Of a DNA stretch of 37,845 nt, positions 25,043 through 33,047 are shown one piece after another; position 1 is the stretch's first letter, and every line of letters starts with the position of its first letter. The notes beneath the pieces were generated by a model. It saw only the letters and a program-made list of their open reading frames with translations, was not told where the DNA came from and made no database searches. The DNA is from JBBQRS01 sp038214535 (GTDB lineage: Bacteria > Chloroflexota > Anaerolineae > CG2-30-64-16): contig JBBQRS010000044.1 of assembly GCA_038214535.1 (NCBI GenBank), positions 1 to 37,845 on the forward strand. Reading direction: 5' to 3'. The translations under genes were made by a program, and so were the position numbers.

Positions 25043-25123
25043 CTTCACCACGAAGGAACGAAGGCACGAAGGCACGAAGAAGAAATATAAAAATCTTCGT
25101 TTCTTCGCTCCTTCGTGGTGAAG
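25043..25123. repeat. Family F palindrome (ACCACGAAGGA type)
   Basis: Outer arms CTTCACCACGAAGGA (25043-25057) and TCCTTCGTGGTGAAG (25109-25123) are perfect; between them are short CGAAGGCA repeats on one side and CTTCGTTTCTTCG on the other. A relative made of ACGAAG words is at 34494-34548. Confidence 0.85.
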
Positions 25124-25138
25124 ACTCAGGAGCATGCA

Positions 25139-26164
25139 ATGACTGAGATGATGTTAGCGCCGGTGTTCGCCGGTGAGGGGAAGCTGGTTTATGAGGAACG
25201 GCCCGTACCGCGGCCCGAAGCGCCCGACGATGTGATCGTGGCGGTCAAGGCGTGTGGCATTTGCGGCACCGATCTCAATATCCTGGCCGTGCCGCCCGCG
25301 CACAAGGCCTTGCCCGGCATCGTGCTGGGCCACGAGGGGGTGGGCGTGGTGGTCGCGACCGGCGAGGGCGTGCGCAGCCTTGAAGTGGGCGACCGCGTTG
25401 CGATTGCCCCGCGCGTCACCTGCGGGCGCTGCCGCTATTGCCGCCGCGGGCTGGACAACCAGTGTGAGGACTATCGCACGATCGGCACGACGCTGGACGG
25501 TGCGTTCGCACCTTATTTGCGCGCCCCGGAATCGGCGCTTTATTACATCAGTGACGCCGTGTCCGATGAGGATGCCGTCTTCTTCGAGCCGTTGTCGTGC
25601 GTCGTGGGGGCAGTGCAGCGCGCCCCCGTGCGCCCCGGCGACCGCGTGGCGATCATCGGCGCGGGGCCGATGGGCGCGCTCTTCGCCATGATGTATCGGG
25701 CGCTGGGCGCGGGGACGATCATCATGCTGGCTACGGGCTCGTACCGGATCGAGCAGGCGCGCGCGCTGGCCGATCACGTGATCAACCCGCGCGAGACGGA
25801 CGCTAGGCAGGCCGTGCTCGACCTGACCGAGATTGGCTGCGACGTCGTGGTAGACGCGGTTGGCAATCAGATAGACGTTGCTATCGGGCTGGCGCGCCGC
25901 GCGGGGACGGTGCTGCTCTTCGGCCTGCGCGCACACGATCATCCCGCGGTCCATCAGTACACCATCACGCGCTACGACCTGACGGTGGTCGGCGCGTTCG
26001 TCGGGCTCAATCCGTTCCCGCAGACCGTGCAACTGCTGGAGAGCGGCATCCTGCATCCGGGCCGGCTGGCGACGCACCACGTCCCGCTCGCGCGCCTCGA
26101 AGACGGCATCGCGCTGATGCGCTCAGGCCAGGCGCTGAAGGTGGTGGTGGATACGGCGGGGTAG
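25139..26164 (+). CDS. Zn-dependent medium-chain alcohol/polyol dehydrogenase
   Basis: A 341-residue NAD(P)-dependent MDR oxidoreductase of the sorbitol/threonine dehydrogenase type. Catalytic zinc: Cys39 (CGICGTD), His65 and Glu66 (GHEGVG) and a later Glu; structural zinc: Cys95, Cys98, Cys101 and Cys109. The Rossmann motif is VAIIGAGPMGALF (about 174-186). Start ATG 25139 with AGGAG six bases upstream. It sits downstream of the HAD phosphatase in the same direction. A dehydrogenase plus a sugar-phosphate-type phosphatase would fit polyol or sugar catabolism, but this is inference. Confidence 0.9.
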   Translation: MTEMMLAPVFAGEGKLVYEERPVPRPEAPDDVIVAVKACGICGTDLNILAVPPAHKALPGIVLGHEGVGVVVATGEGVRSLEVGDRVAIAPRVTCGRCRYCRRGLDNQCEDYRTIGTTLDGAFAPYLRAPESALYYISDAVSDEDAVFFEPLSCVVGAVQRAPVRPGDRVAIIGAGPMGALFAMMYRALGAGTIIMLATGSYRIEQARALADHVINPRETDARQAVLDLTEIGCDVVVDAVGNQIDVAIGLARRAGTVLLFGLRAHDHPAVHQYTITRYDLTVVGAFVGLNPFPQTVQLLESGILHPGRLATHHVPLARLEDGIALMRSGQALKVVVDTAG

Positions 26165-26238
26165 AAAGTTACTGCGGGTGGGCTTTCAACCAGACTTTAG
26201 CGGCAAGGGCGCGTTCTGATTTTACAATCAACAATTCA

Positions 26239-26601
26239 TTATCGGACATTGACCGTCACTCCCTCACGCCGCACATTGCGCCAAAAAGGGCCTTTTGCTT
26301 TCCGGAAGTCTTCGGCGCTGACGGGCAGAATTGAGATAAGCAAATCGTGACGGATGTTCAGATCAGCCAGAAGATACACCAGTTGTGCGATTTCAAGCGA
26401 TGGTGAAACAGGATGGTTGTATACGAGCAGAACATCAAGATCGGAGTCTTTCGTGGCATCCCCGCGTGCGTGTGAACCGTACACGACCAGGGATGGGCTG
26501 TCCGAACCGTAATGTTCTGTCAGCCCCGTGCGAAGGTCACGTAATGCTATACGGATCGCTGGTGTATGCCAACTCTGTTTGGGCTGGGATTCCACGGTCA
26601 T
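26239..26601 (-). CDS. MNT-type nucleotidyltransferase domain protein
   Basis: A 120-residue protein with the minimal nucleotidyltransferase fold: GSHARGDATKDSDLDVLL (Gly42, Ser43, Asp54, Asp56) and a third acidic Asp86 in RHDLLIS, then the typical EDF...GPFWRNVRREGV tail. Such proteins are often MntA antitoxins that AMPylate a HEPN toxin (HepT). No HEPN gene is adjacent: a second MNT gene lies directly upstream and a convergent dehydrogenase downstream. It has its own promoter with TATAAT six bases before the ATG and no ribosome binding site. It may be an orphan antitoxin, or act with a distant toxin. Confidence 0.82.
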   Translation of the reverse strand: MTVESQPKQSWHTPAIRIALRDLRTGLTEHYGSDSPSLVVYGSHARGDATKDSDLDVLLVYNHPVSPSLEIAQLVYLLADLNIRHDLLISILPVSAEDFRKAKGPFWRNVRREGVTVNVR

Positions 26602-26607
26602 GCGTAT

Positions 26608-26636
26608 ATTATAGGATAACCTTTGCAGTGCAACAA
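26608..26636 (-). promoter_or_regulatory. Promoter of MNT gene 1, predicted leaderless
   Basis: On the minus strand TTGTTG (26636-26631), 17-base spacer, a perfect TATAAT (26613-26608), ending six bases before ATG 26601. Confidence 0.7.
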
Positions 26637-26658
26637 GTGACGTTTTATGGACAGGGAC

Positions 26659-26984
26659 TCAACCGGCGACGGTTGCATACTCAACCTCGCGCAGAACATG
26701 CGGTGCGATATATGGACTCAGAGATTCTGGCGTGACAAGTTCTACCCGACGCTGCAATAGGTCTTCAAGTAAGAATCCCAGCGTCATGAAATGATCGAAG
26801 GTTTTTGACCGGGAATGAACTCCACGAGGAAGTCAATATCACTGTCGGGACTTTGCTCGCCGCGCACGAAGGAGCCGAACAGCCCCAGACGGTTCACACC
26901 CAGGGCGCGGAGTCTTGGCCGATGATCTTTGATAACGGCCAGGACTTGTTTTTTGTCGGCGACCGGTGTAAGCGCTGTACTCAT
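26659..26984 (-). pseudogene. MNT-type nucleotidyltransferase with one frameshift
   Basis: A second MNT protein. The intact N-terminal part starts at ATG 26984 and reads GLFGSFVRGEQSPDSDIDFL (Gly37, Ser38, Asp49, Asp51) up to EFIPGQK, then stops after 66 residues. One missing A in the run at 26802-26806 (plus strand, T run) explains this: with it restored the frame continues as TFDHFMTLGFLLEDLLQRR, ELVTPESLSPYI and PHVLREVEYA, the usual C-terminus of the MntA group, and ends at TGA 26661-26659, for 108 residues. No HEPN gene is next to it. Either a real inactivation or a homopolymer error. Confidence 0.85.
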
Positions 26985-26990
26985 GCGCTT

Positions 26991-26996
26991 ATTATA
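26991..26996 (-). promoter_or_regulatory. -10 box of MNT gene 2, predicted leaderless
   Basis: A perfect TATAAT on the minus strand ends exactly six bases before ATG 26984. The -35 region is weak (TGGCGA with an 18-base spacer). Confidence 0.6.
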
Positions 26997-27078
26997 CAAC
27001 TGTCCCCGCTGAATTCGCCAGCATCGCAAAATGGGGTAAACTGGCTCGGTCGCGCAAGATCACACGAAGGCATACACA

Positions 27079-28287
27079 ATGTCCACCCAAATTAAAGGCA
27101 GCGGCCGCGCGCTGCTTGCCGTCTCGTTCCTCTCATTCCTGGCGCTTGGCATGGTGGCGTCGTCGCTTGGCCCCGCGCTGCCTGAGCTGGCCGCGCGTAC
27201 CGGGTCGGGGCTGGCGATGCTCGGCGGCATTTTCACCGCCATGTTCGCGGGTTCCGTCACGGCGCAGGCGGTGTCCGGCCCGCTGTTCGACCGCCTGGGC
27301 GCGCGCCCCGTGCTGTTGACCGGCATGGTCATACTCATCGTCGGGATGCTGGCCGTATCGGTCGCGCCGTCGCTGCCCCTGCTCTTCGTAGTGACCGCGC
27401 TGGCCGGGCTGGGTTTTGGCGCGCTGGACGTGGGCTTCAACGTGATGGTCGCGACGACTTACCCGGCGCGGAGCGTGTGGGCGCTGAACCTGCTCAACCT
27501 CTTCTTCGGGTTGGGCGCGGTGCTCAGCCCGGTGATCGCCAGCCTGACGCTGCGCCGCGCGGATACCGCCATCCCGGCGATCTGGGCCGGGCCGGTGGTC
27601 TTCATGATCGCGCTGCCGTTGCTCTTCTACCTGCTGCCGCGCGGCCACGGCTCGTCGGCCTCGCTCCCCGCGGAGATCACGCCGCGCCGCAACGTCTACG
27701 CGACCGGACTGGTGTGGGTCTTCGCCGTCCTGCTCTTCCTCTACGTCGGCGCGGAGAGCGGCATGAACGGCTGGACGGCAGTCTATCTGACGCAGACCTC
27801 ATCGCTGCCGCTGGCGCTGGCTGCGCTGGGCACGTCGGGCTTCTGGGTCGCGCTCACCGTGGGGCGGCTGATCGGGGCCGTCGCGGGTGATCGGATACCG
27901 CGCTGGGGGATGCTGCTGACATGTCTGCTGCTTGCGGCGGCAGGCGGCGTGCTGCTGGTGGTGGGGGGCGGCAACCTCGCGCTGAGCATCGCCGCGATCC
28001 TGCTGATCGGCGTGAGTTACGGCCCAATCTTCCCGGTGATCATCGCCATCATCACCGCGGACTTCCCCAGCGCCGCCGGCAAGGCCGCCGCGCTGACGAT
28101 GCTCTTCGGCGGGTTGGGCGGCATGGTGATCCCGTGGCTCCAGGGCGTACTGCTGACGGGGCGAGGGCCGTTCGCCGCGGCGGGGCTCATCGCCGCGGCG
28201 AACCTGGCGATGGTGGGGCTGTATTACCTCGCGCGCATCGCCGAACGCAGCGGCCTATCCCGCCGCGTGCCTGTGGTCAGTGAGTAG
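27079..28287 (+). CDS. MFS transporter
   Basis: A 402-residue inner-membrane protein with about 12 hydrophobic helices and the major-facilitator motif A GPLFDRLGARPVL between helices 2 and 3 (about residues 72-84). The two halves are joined by the loop around PRGHGSSASLPAEITPRRN (about 190-210). The general look is of the sugar/fucose-permease group of MFS carriers; substrate and direction cannot be stated. ATG 27079 has GAAGG eight bases upstream, and TAAACT at 27037-27042 is a possible -10. It is monocistronic and divergent from the MNT genes. Confidence 0.9.
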   Translation: MSTQIKGSGRALLAVSFLSFLALGMVASSLGPALPELAARTGSGLAMLGGIFTAMFAGSVTAQAVSGPLFDRLGARPVLLTGMVILIVGMLAVSVAPSLPLLFVVTALAGLGFGALDVGFNVMVATTYPARSVWALNLLNLFFGLGAVLSPVIASLTLRRADTAIPAIWAGPVVFMIALPLLFYLLPRGHGSSASLPAEITPRRNVYATGLVWVFAVLLFLYVGAESGMNGWTAVYLTQTSSLPLALAALGTSGFWVALTVGRLIGAVAGDRIPRWGMLLTCLLLAAAGGVLLVVGGGNLALSIAAILLIGVSYGPIFPVIIAIITADFPSAAGKAAALTMLFGGLGGMVIPWLQGVLLTGRGPFAAAGLIAAANLAMVGLYYLARIAERSGLSRRVPVVSE

Positions 28288-28323
28288 GGCTGATTTTTTT
28301 GCACCGAATTGCGGGAATTGATA

Positions 28324-28399
28324 CCCGTAGGGGCGGGGTTTCCCCGCCCCTACGGGCGAGATCCATGATGCTGCAAGGTCGGGGAAACCCCGCCCCTAC
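28324..28399. repeat. Family G palindrome (GTAGGGGCGGGG type)
   Basis: CCCGTAGGGGCGGGG (28324-28338), TTT, CCCCGCCCCTACGGG (28342-28356) is a perfect hairpin. A third arm at 28381-28399 (GGGGAAACCCCGCCCCTAC) is the inverted copy of 28327-28345, so two alternative hairpins are possible. It lies between the convergent MFS and surface-protein genes. Confidence 0.95.
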
Positions 28400-28408
28400 A
28401 TTCTCCAC

Positions 28409-31400
28409 CTACTCCTTTGTGATCAATGGCAGGTAGATCCGCAGCGCGGGAGGCGGCTGTGTCGCCGTCGCGGTGGGCGTAACTGTCGGTGGCGCGACTG
28501 TGCCTGTGGCGGTTGGCGTCGCTGTAGCCGTGGCGGTAGAAGTCGCCGTCGCTGTGGATGTAGCGGTTGCCGTTGCCGTGGCAGTCGCAGTAGCGGTTGC
28601 CGTTGCCGTAGGCGTCATTGTTGGCGGCGTTTGTTGAAACTCGTATGCGCCCATGTCGACTGCTGAGCCGGATATACGGGGATTGCCATCCAAATCGGTT
28701 GTGATTCCTGGCGGCAGGATGCTAGAGTCGCCCGCGTCAATCACCGGTGATCCGATTTTGAGGCGAAGGTCGTTGTTCGTTGGATCAACAAACAATGGGT
28801 CGGCGTCAATGTTGCCCGCTCCGGGGTATCCATGCTGGATGGCGCTGTACGATACGACTGCTGGTGTCCCAGAATAACTATAGATTTGGGTTCCATTGGG
28901 AGCTACATTTCCCCATAGGATGCCATTCGTAAGTATGGGCGCAGGAGAGTCACGGAAAATCGCCAGCGCGCCACCGACACCCCCACTCTCAGACCAGATC
29001 CGATTTGAATTGAAGCTCACATTGGTGAGACGCGTCACGCCAGTACTGACCATTCCACTGCCACCATACTGGGCCGTGTTGTTAAGAAAGACAACATTAG
29101 TCAGGTTTCCATATCCGTACATTGCACCACCGTCGTGCGAGCAACTGTTGCCGATGAATTGCACATCAGTCAGTGAGCCTGACCCACTCATGCCGCCACC
29201 GCCATAGCGGGACCAATTGTTTTCAAAAGTTACTCCCTCGAGTGTGCAGGCGTTGCACGCGAGACCGCCGCCCCCTGAGTCAGCTCGGTTGCCAGTAAAT
29301 TGTACGTTGTGTAGTGTAGCATTCCGAGAGGCCATTCCTCCACCGGCACCGGCAGCTCCATAGGCGGTGCTGTTGTGATCAAATGTCACTTCTTCAAGGT
29401 CACCAGGACCATACATGCCGCCTCCACCAAATAAAGCAGTATTTCCCCTAAATGTTACGTGTTGCAGAGTGGCAGGTCCAGACTCGTTGTACATACCACC
29501 TCCCTCATCGCCCTGGTTGGCATGATACACGACGTTCTTAAGGGATAGCCTTCCGTCTCCATTCATGAGGCCTCCGCCTCTAAGGTTGGCTATGTTGTCC
29601 TGAAACACGACATCGGTCAGCGTCAAAGCACCAGTTTGGTTCGCGATGCCTGCTCCATTGTAGTATTCGGTTCGGTTGCCCGTGAACTGAACATCTTCTA
29701 GCGTAAGCGCGCCGTTGACGTTGTCTATGCCTGCTCCCTGAAGACGGGCCGTGTTGCTTTGGAACGAAACATCTTTGAGCACTAGAGTGCCGCTATCGTT
29801 GTGTAATCCACCGCCTCGATGTCCTGAGTTGCCCGTGAAGACCAGATGTTGAAGCAAGACATTGCCGCTGCGGATGTACATTGCTGCGGCCAGACTTGGC
29901 GCAGGCGGTCCGGGCGAGGTGCTTCCCGTGATGATGAAGCCGTCTATTTGAGTCTCGGCGGGCGCGCTCTCCAACGTCAGCACTGACCGCACGGCGCTAT
30001 TGCCGTTCAGAATGGTGAGATTTGTCTGCCAATTGCGCTGATCCTGGCTGGCTTCGGTTCCGGAAAAGCCGCCATAAAGCCTCACTCCACCGGGCAAGTA
30101 GAAAGTAGCGCTGGTGGTGTCGGCGAAGTCAACGCGCTCGCTCGGGATGTAGGATCCTCCAGCGACCCAAATCTCAGCTCCGGGCAGAGCTCTGCGTAAT
30201 GCCATATGTAATTCGCAGGCTGACGCCCAGGTGGAGCAACCTCCCGTTGCTCCTGACTTGACATAGAGCCGCGATCCGGGCGCTGTTGCGCCCATGGCCG
30301 TCCATGCTGTGCCGTTCCAACGGGCGATATAGTTGGCCGGACTTGTGAATGCACCTCCTGCGATCAGCCTGGAACCCGGGTCTTTCGCCAGCGAGTAAAC
30401 TGCGGCATTCATCCCCGCGCCCAGGGCCGCCCAGGCCGATCCGTTCCACTTCGCGATGTGATTGACCGTGACGCCGCCCGCGGTGGCGAACTGCCCGCCC
30501 GCGTAGAGATTGCCCGCGCCGTCCTTCGCGAGGTCCCACACCCAGCCGCTGACGCCGGAACCGAGCGGCTGCCAGGTCGAGCCGTTCCAGCGGGCGATGG
30601 AACCGGCGTTGGTCGCGCCGATTTTCGGAAAGTCCCCGGCGGCCACGATCCCACCGGTGTTGTCCTTGAGCAGGGCATAGACCCCGGCGTAGCTCACGCC
30701 GTCTCCCACGCCGCCGCCGAGGGCGTTCCATGTCGCGCCATCCCAGCGCGCGACGTGATTCACCGTGACGCCGCCTGCAGTGACGAAGCGTCCACCCGCG
30801 TAAAGCTGTCCGCCGTCCCAGAGCAGCGCGCCGACGTTGGGATAGTCCAGGCCGCTCACGCCGCTGCCCAGCGCCGACCAGGTCGAGCCGTTCCACTTTG
30901 CGATGCCGTTGGCGGGGCTGCCGCCAGCTGAGGCAAACTCGCCGCCTGCGTAGAGGTTGCCTGCGCCGTCAAAGGCGATGGCATACACGGGGCCGCCGAT
31001 GCCGGAGCCGAGCGCCGACCACGCAGAGCCGTTCCATTTCGCGATGTTCGCGGCTGGTGCGCCGCCCGCCGTGCTGAACGCGCCGCCAGCGAAGAGGCTG
31101 CCATCGGAGCCGAACGCCAACGCGAGCACGGATCCGTTCAACCCTGAACCCAGTGGTTGCCACGCCGCGCCGTCCCAGCGCGCCATGTGGTTGAGCGCCG
31201 TCGCGCCCGCAGCGGAGAAATCACCGCCCGCGTAAAGCACGCCGGAACCATCGAACGCCAACGCTTTGACCGCGCCGTTGAGGTCGGTCGCATCCGCTGC
31301 GGCGGGCGCGAAGCGCGGCGCTTCGTCCGGCCCGCTAACGAGTTGATAACCCGCCGGATCGAGGCTGCCGGAGAGGCCCGGCGGCAGATCGAGCGTGCCG

Positions 31401-31609
31401 TCGGGGTTGAGGTAGTCGCCCAGCGAGGGCGTCTCCGCCGGTGGAGGCTCTACCATCGCCGGCGGCGGCGTGGTGACGGGGGGCGGCTCCTGGGCGGCCA
31501 GCCCGCCGGAGGGCAGAAGCATGAGGGCGAGGATCAGCGCCGCGAGGATGCGCAGCGTGATCAGGACACGATGTCGCCGGGTCGTCTTTGACGGGGTCTG
31601 ATGAACCAT
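28409..31609 (-). CDS. Large secreted protein: seven-repeat propeller, beta-helix, TP linker, YLPL tail
   Basis: A 1066-residue exported protein, last gene of a three-gene operon. ATG 31609 has AGGAGG six bases upstream. The N-terminal signal has a long basic region (TTRRHR), a hydrophobic core and cleavage near GGLAAQ (35-40). A Pro-rich segment follows; then, about residues 111-450, come seven repeats of 40-52 residues of the form LYAGGxF..AGG...IAKWNGSxWxALGSG, which predicts a seven-bladed beta-propeller. Residues about 450-985 are a right-handed parallel beta-helix with NNTAxYGGGM-type turns, opening with a YVKSGATGGCSTWASA block typical of polymorphic-type repeats. A Thr/Ala/Pro linker (about 991-1055) leads to the C-terminal LRIYLPLITKE. 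Adhesion or glycan binding is likely; no catalytic site can be named. Confidence 0.85.
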   Translation of the reverse strand: MVHQTPSKTTRRHRVLITLRILAALILALMLLPSGGLAAQEPPPVTTPPPAMVEPPPAETPSLGDYLNPDGTLDLPPGLSGSLDPAGYQLVSGPDEAPRFAPAAADATDLNGAVKALAFDGSGVLYAGGDFSAAGATALNHMARWDGAAWQPLGSGLNGSVLALAFGSDGSLFAGGAFSTAGGAPAANIAKWNGSAWSALGSGIGGPVYAIAFDGAGNLYAGGEFASAGGSPANGIAKWNGSTWSALGSGVSGLDYPNVGALLWDGGQLYAGGRFVTAGGVTVNHVARWDGATWNALGGGVGDGVSYAGVYALLKDNTGGIVAAGDFPKIGATNAGSIARWNGSTWQPLGSGVSGWVWDLAKDGAGNLYAGGQFATAGGVTVNHIAKWNGSAWAALGAGMNAAVYSLAKDPGSRLIAGGAFTSPANYIARWNGTAWTAMGATAPGSRLYVKSGATGGCSTWASACELHMALRRALPGAEIWVAGGSYIPSERVDFADTTSATFYLPGGVRLYGGFSGTEASQDQRNWQTNLTILNGNSAVRSVLTLESAPAETQIDGFIITGSTSPGPPAPSLAAAMYIRSGNVLLQHLVFTGNSGHRGGGLHNDSGTLVLKDVSFQSNTARLQGAGIDNVNGALTLEDVQFTGNRTEYYNGAGIANQTGALTLTDVVFQDNIANLRGGGLMNGDGRLSLKNVVYHANQGDEGGGMYNESGPATLQHVTFRGNTALFGGGGMYGPGDLEEVTFDHNSTAYGAAGAGGGMASRNATLHNVQFTGNRADSGGGGLACNACTLEGVTFENNWSRYGGGGMSGSGSLTDVQFIGNSCSHDGGAMYGYGNLTNVVFLNNTAQYGGSGMVSTGVTRLTNVSFNSNRIWSESGGVGGALAIFRDSPAPILTNGILWGNVAPNGTQIYSYSGTPAVVSYSAIQHGYPGAGNIDADPLFVDPTNNDLRLKIGSPVIDAGDSSILPPGITTDLDGNPRISGSAVDMGAYEFQQTPPTMTPTATATATATATATATATSTATATSTATATATPTATGTVAPPTVTPTATATQPPPALRIYLPLITKE
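28445..28640. repeat. Simple hexamer-like repeat coding a Thr-Ala linker
   Basis: Degenerate GTAGCGGTTGCC-like units that read as Thr-Ala-Thr-Ala on the minus strand, just before the C-terminal LRIYLPLITKE of the secreted protein. Prone to slippage. Confidence 0.8.
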
Positions 31610-31628
31610 GTTGATCCTCCTACTACGT

Positions 31629-33037
31629 CTACTTGAGAACGAAAGACGGGTCTGCAAGGCGGGCCTTTTCGCCCCGCGCGGTGTTTGACGACTCTGTCGC
31701 CGGGGCTGACTCTCCGCGGTCGCTCGTCCAGATTTCCCTGGCCGTGATCGGTGTGACGTGGAAGTGGTCGAAGCGCATATCTGCCGGACCCTGCCAGCAG
31801 GCCCAGGCGGCCACGCCCACGCCGGTAAACCCGCGGAAGTCGCCGTCGTACAGGTCCGCAACCTTCTGATCGCCGACAACAAATTCGATCCGATCTTGCA
31901 AGCGTTGAACCTTCAGGAAATTGGGGCCATCCTTGATCGCGCTGCTCTTGGTCCAGTCGCGCAAGACAACCGAGCTGGCGCCAAGCCCTTTGACCAGCGC
32001 GAATTCACCATCTACCGGGTCAACCCAGAAGAGATAGTAGTGATGATCGGTACTCCAATTGTCACCGAAGATCAAACCCGAGCAGCCGGGCGGGCTGGAT
32101 ACCGAGCGCGTATCCACTGTGATCGCGTAGTTCTCCGCGCGCACGGGCGCTAACGCCCAGCCCGAAGCATCGGTGAGCTTCGGCATGATGCGATATTCGC
32201 CGCTAATGTAATCCTGGATAATTTCCGGCGTGTCTGCGGTGGGCCAACCAGAAGCAGGGTCTGAGAAGTTGTCCTGATATGCCCCAAACCATACGAACGG
32301 GCGCCGATAGGGAAACGCCCAGCCGAAAGAGGTTTCGCCGACGGGGTACCAACGGGGTACCATTTGTAGCGCACGTTGTTCGTGAAGCCGCCCGGCAGGT
32401 TCGTGAGTTGATATGATCCGACCCTGCCCAGGTTGCCGCTGGACCATGCGCTTCCGGTCCCAGGCTCCAGATAGAACGCATACGTTTCACCGGGCGCGGC
32501 AGGTCTGGCCGCCCAGGTGAACGTGTGCGGTGTTGCGACCAGCGCCTGACCCGGCGGCAGCGTCGTCTCCAACCCTGAGATATCGAAGTTGCAGGTTAAG
32601 TCATTCAGCGTGGGATAGGTTGTGACGTCGCGACAGCGGAAGGAGCCCAGGTAGGGTTCGGTCAGCCCGTTTCGCTCGGCGGCGTAGCGCACACGATATT
32701 GTTGGCCCCCCGGCAGCGTGGGCGGATTCTGGAACTCAAACCCGCCGTCTGTCCCGGTGCGCACGGACTGTACAATTTCCTCCGTTGCGCCGTTGATCCG
32801 CAAGAGGTCTACCAGCAGGTCCGCTCGCGGCGTCCCCATATAGGTCACGTTGCCGCGGAACTGCTGGCTGGCCTGGCTGCCATTTGCGACAAACGGCAGC
32901 ATGACCCGGGTGGTCGGTCCTTGCGCGGCCAGCCCGCCGGAGGGCAGGAGGATGAAAAGGATCAGCGCGCCGAGGATGCGCAGTGTGATCAGCGCACGGT
33001 GTCGCCGCGGCGTCTTTGTTGGGGTCTGATAAGCCAT
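31629..33037 (-). pseudogene. Secreted multidomain protein interrupted by an 11-base duplication
   Basis: Middle gene of the operon. ATG 33037 (MAYQTPTK) has AGGAG upstream and begins ten bases after the previous stop. The signal peptide (1-39, PSGGLAAQ) is nearly the same as that of the next gene; RVMLPFV follows (44-50), then a regulatory-type beta domain (GNVTYMGTPRADL..., about 55-110) and further beta-rich sequence. Near residue 230 the frame breaks at two tandem copies of ACGGGGTACCA (32341-32362, plus strand). Removing one copy restores RYKWYPVGETSFGW and joins the rest: a lectin/DUF1080-like domain opening FSDPASGW and ending RFDHFHVTP, like the product of 15417-16235. Uncorrected, the first half ends at 32150. 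Confidence 0.85.
32341..32362. repeat. Perfect 11-base tandem duplication (ACGGGGTACCA x2)
   Basis: Two adjacent identical copies, 32341-32351 and 32352-32362. Collapse to one copy restores the reading frame of the surrounding gene. Confidence 0.95.
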
Positions 33038-33047
33038 ACTGATTCTC

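Noticed and set aside
26164..26239. Missed HEPN gene next to the MNT genes
   Set aside because: The gap is about 75 bases, and the other flank up to the MFS gene is about 95 bases, too short for a HEPN protein.
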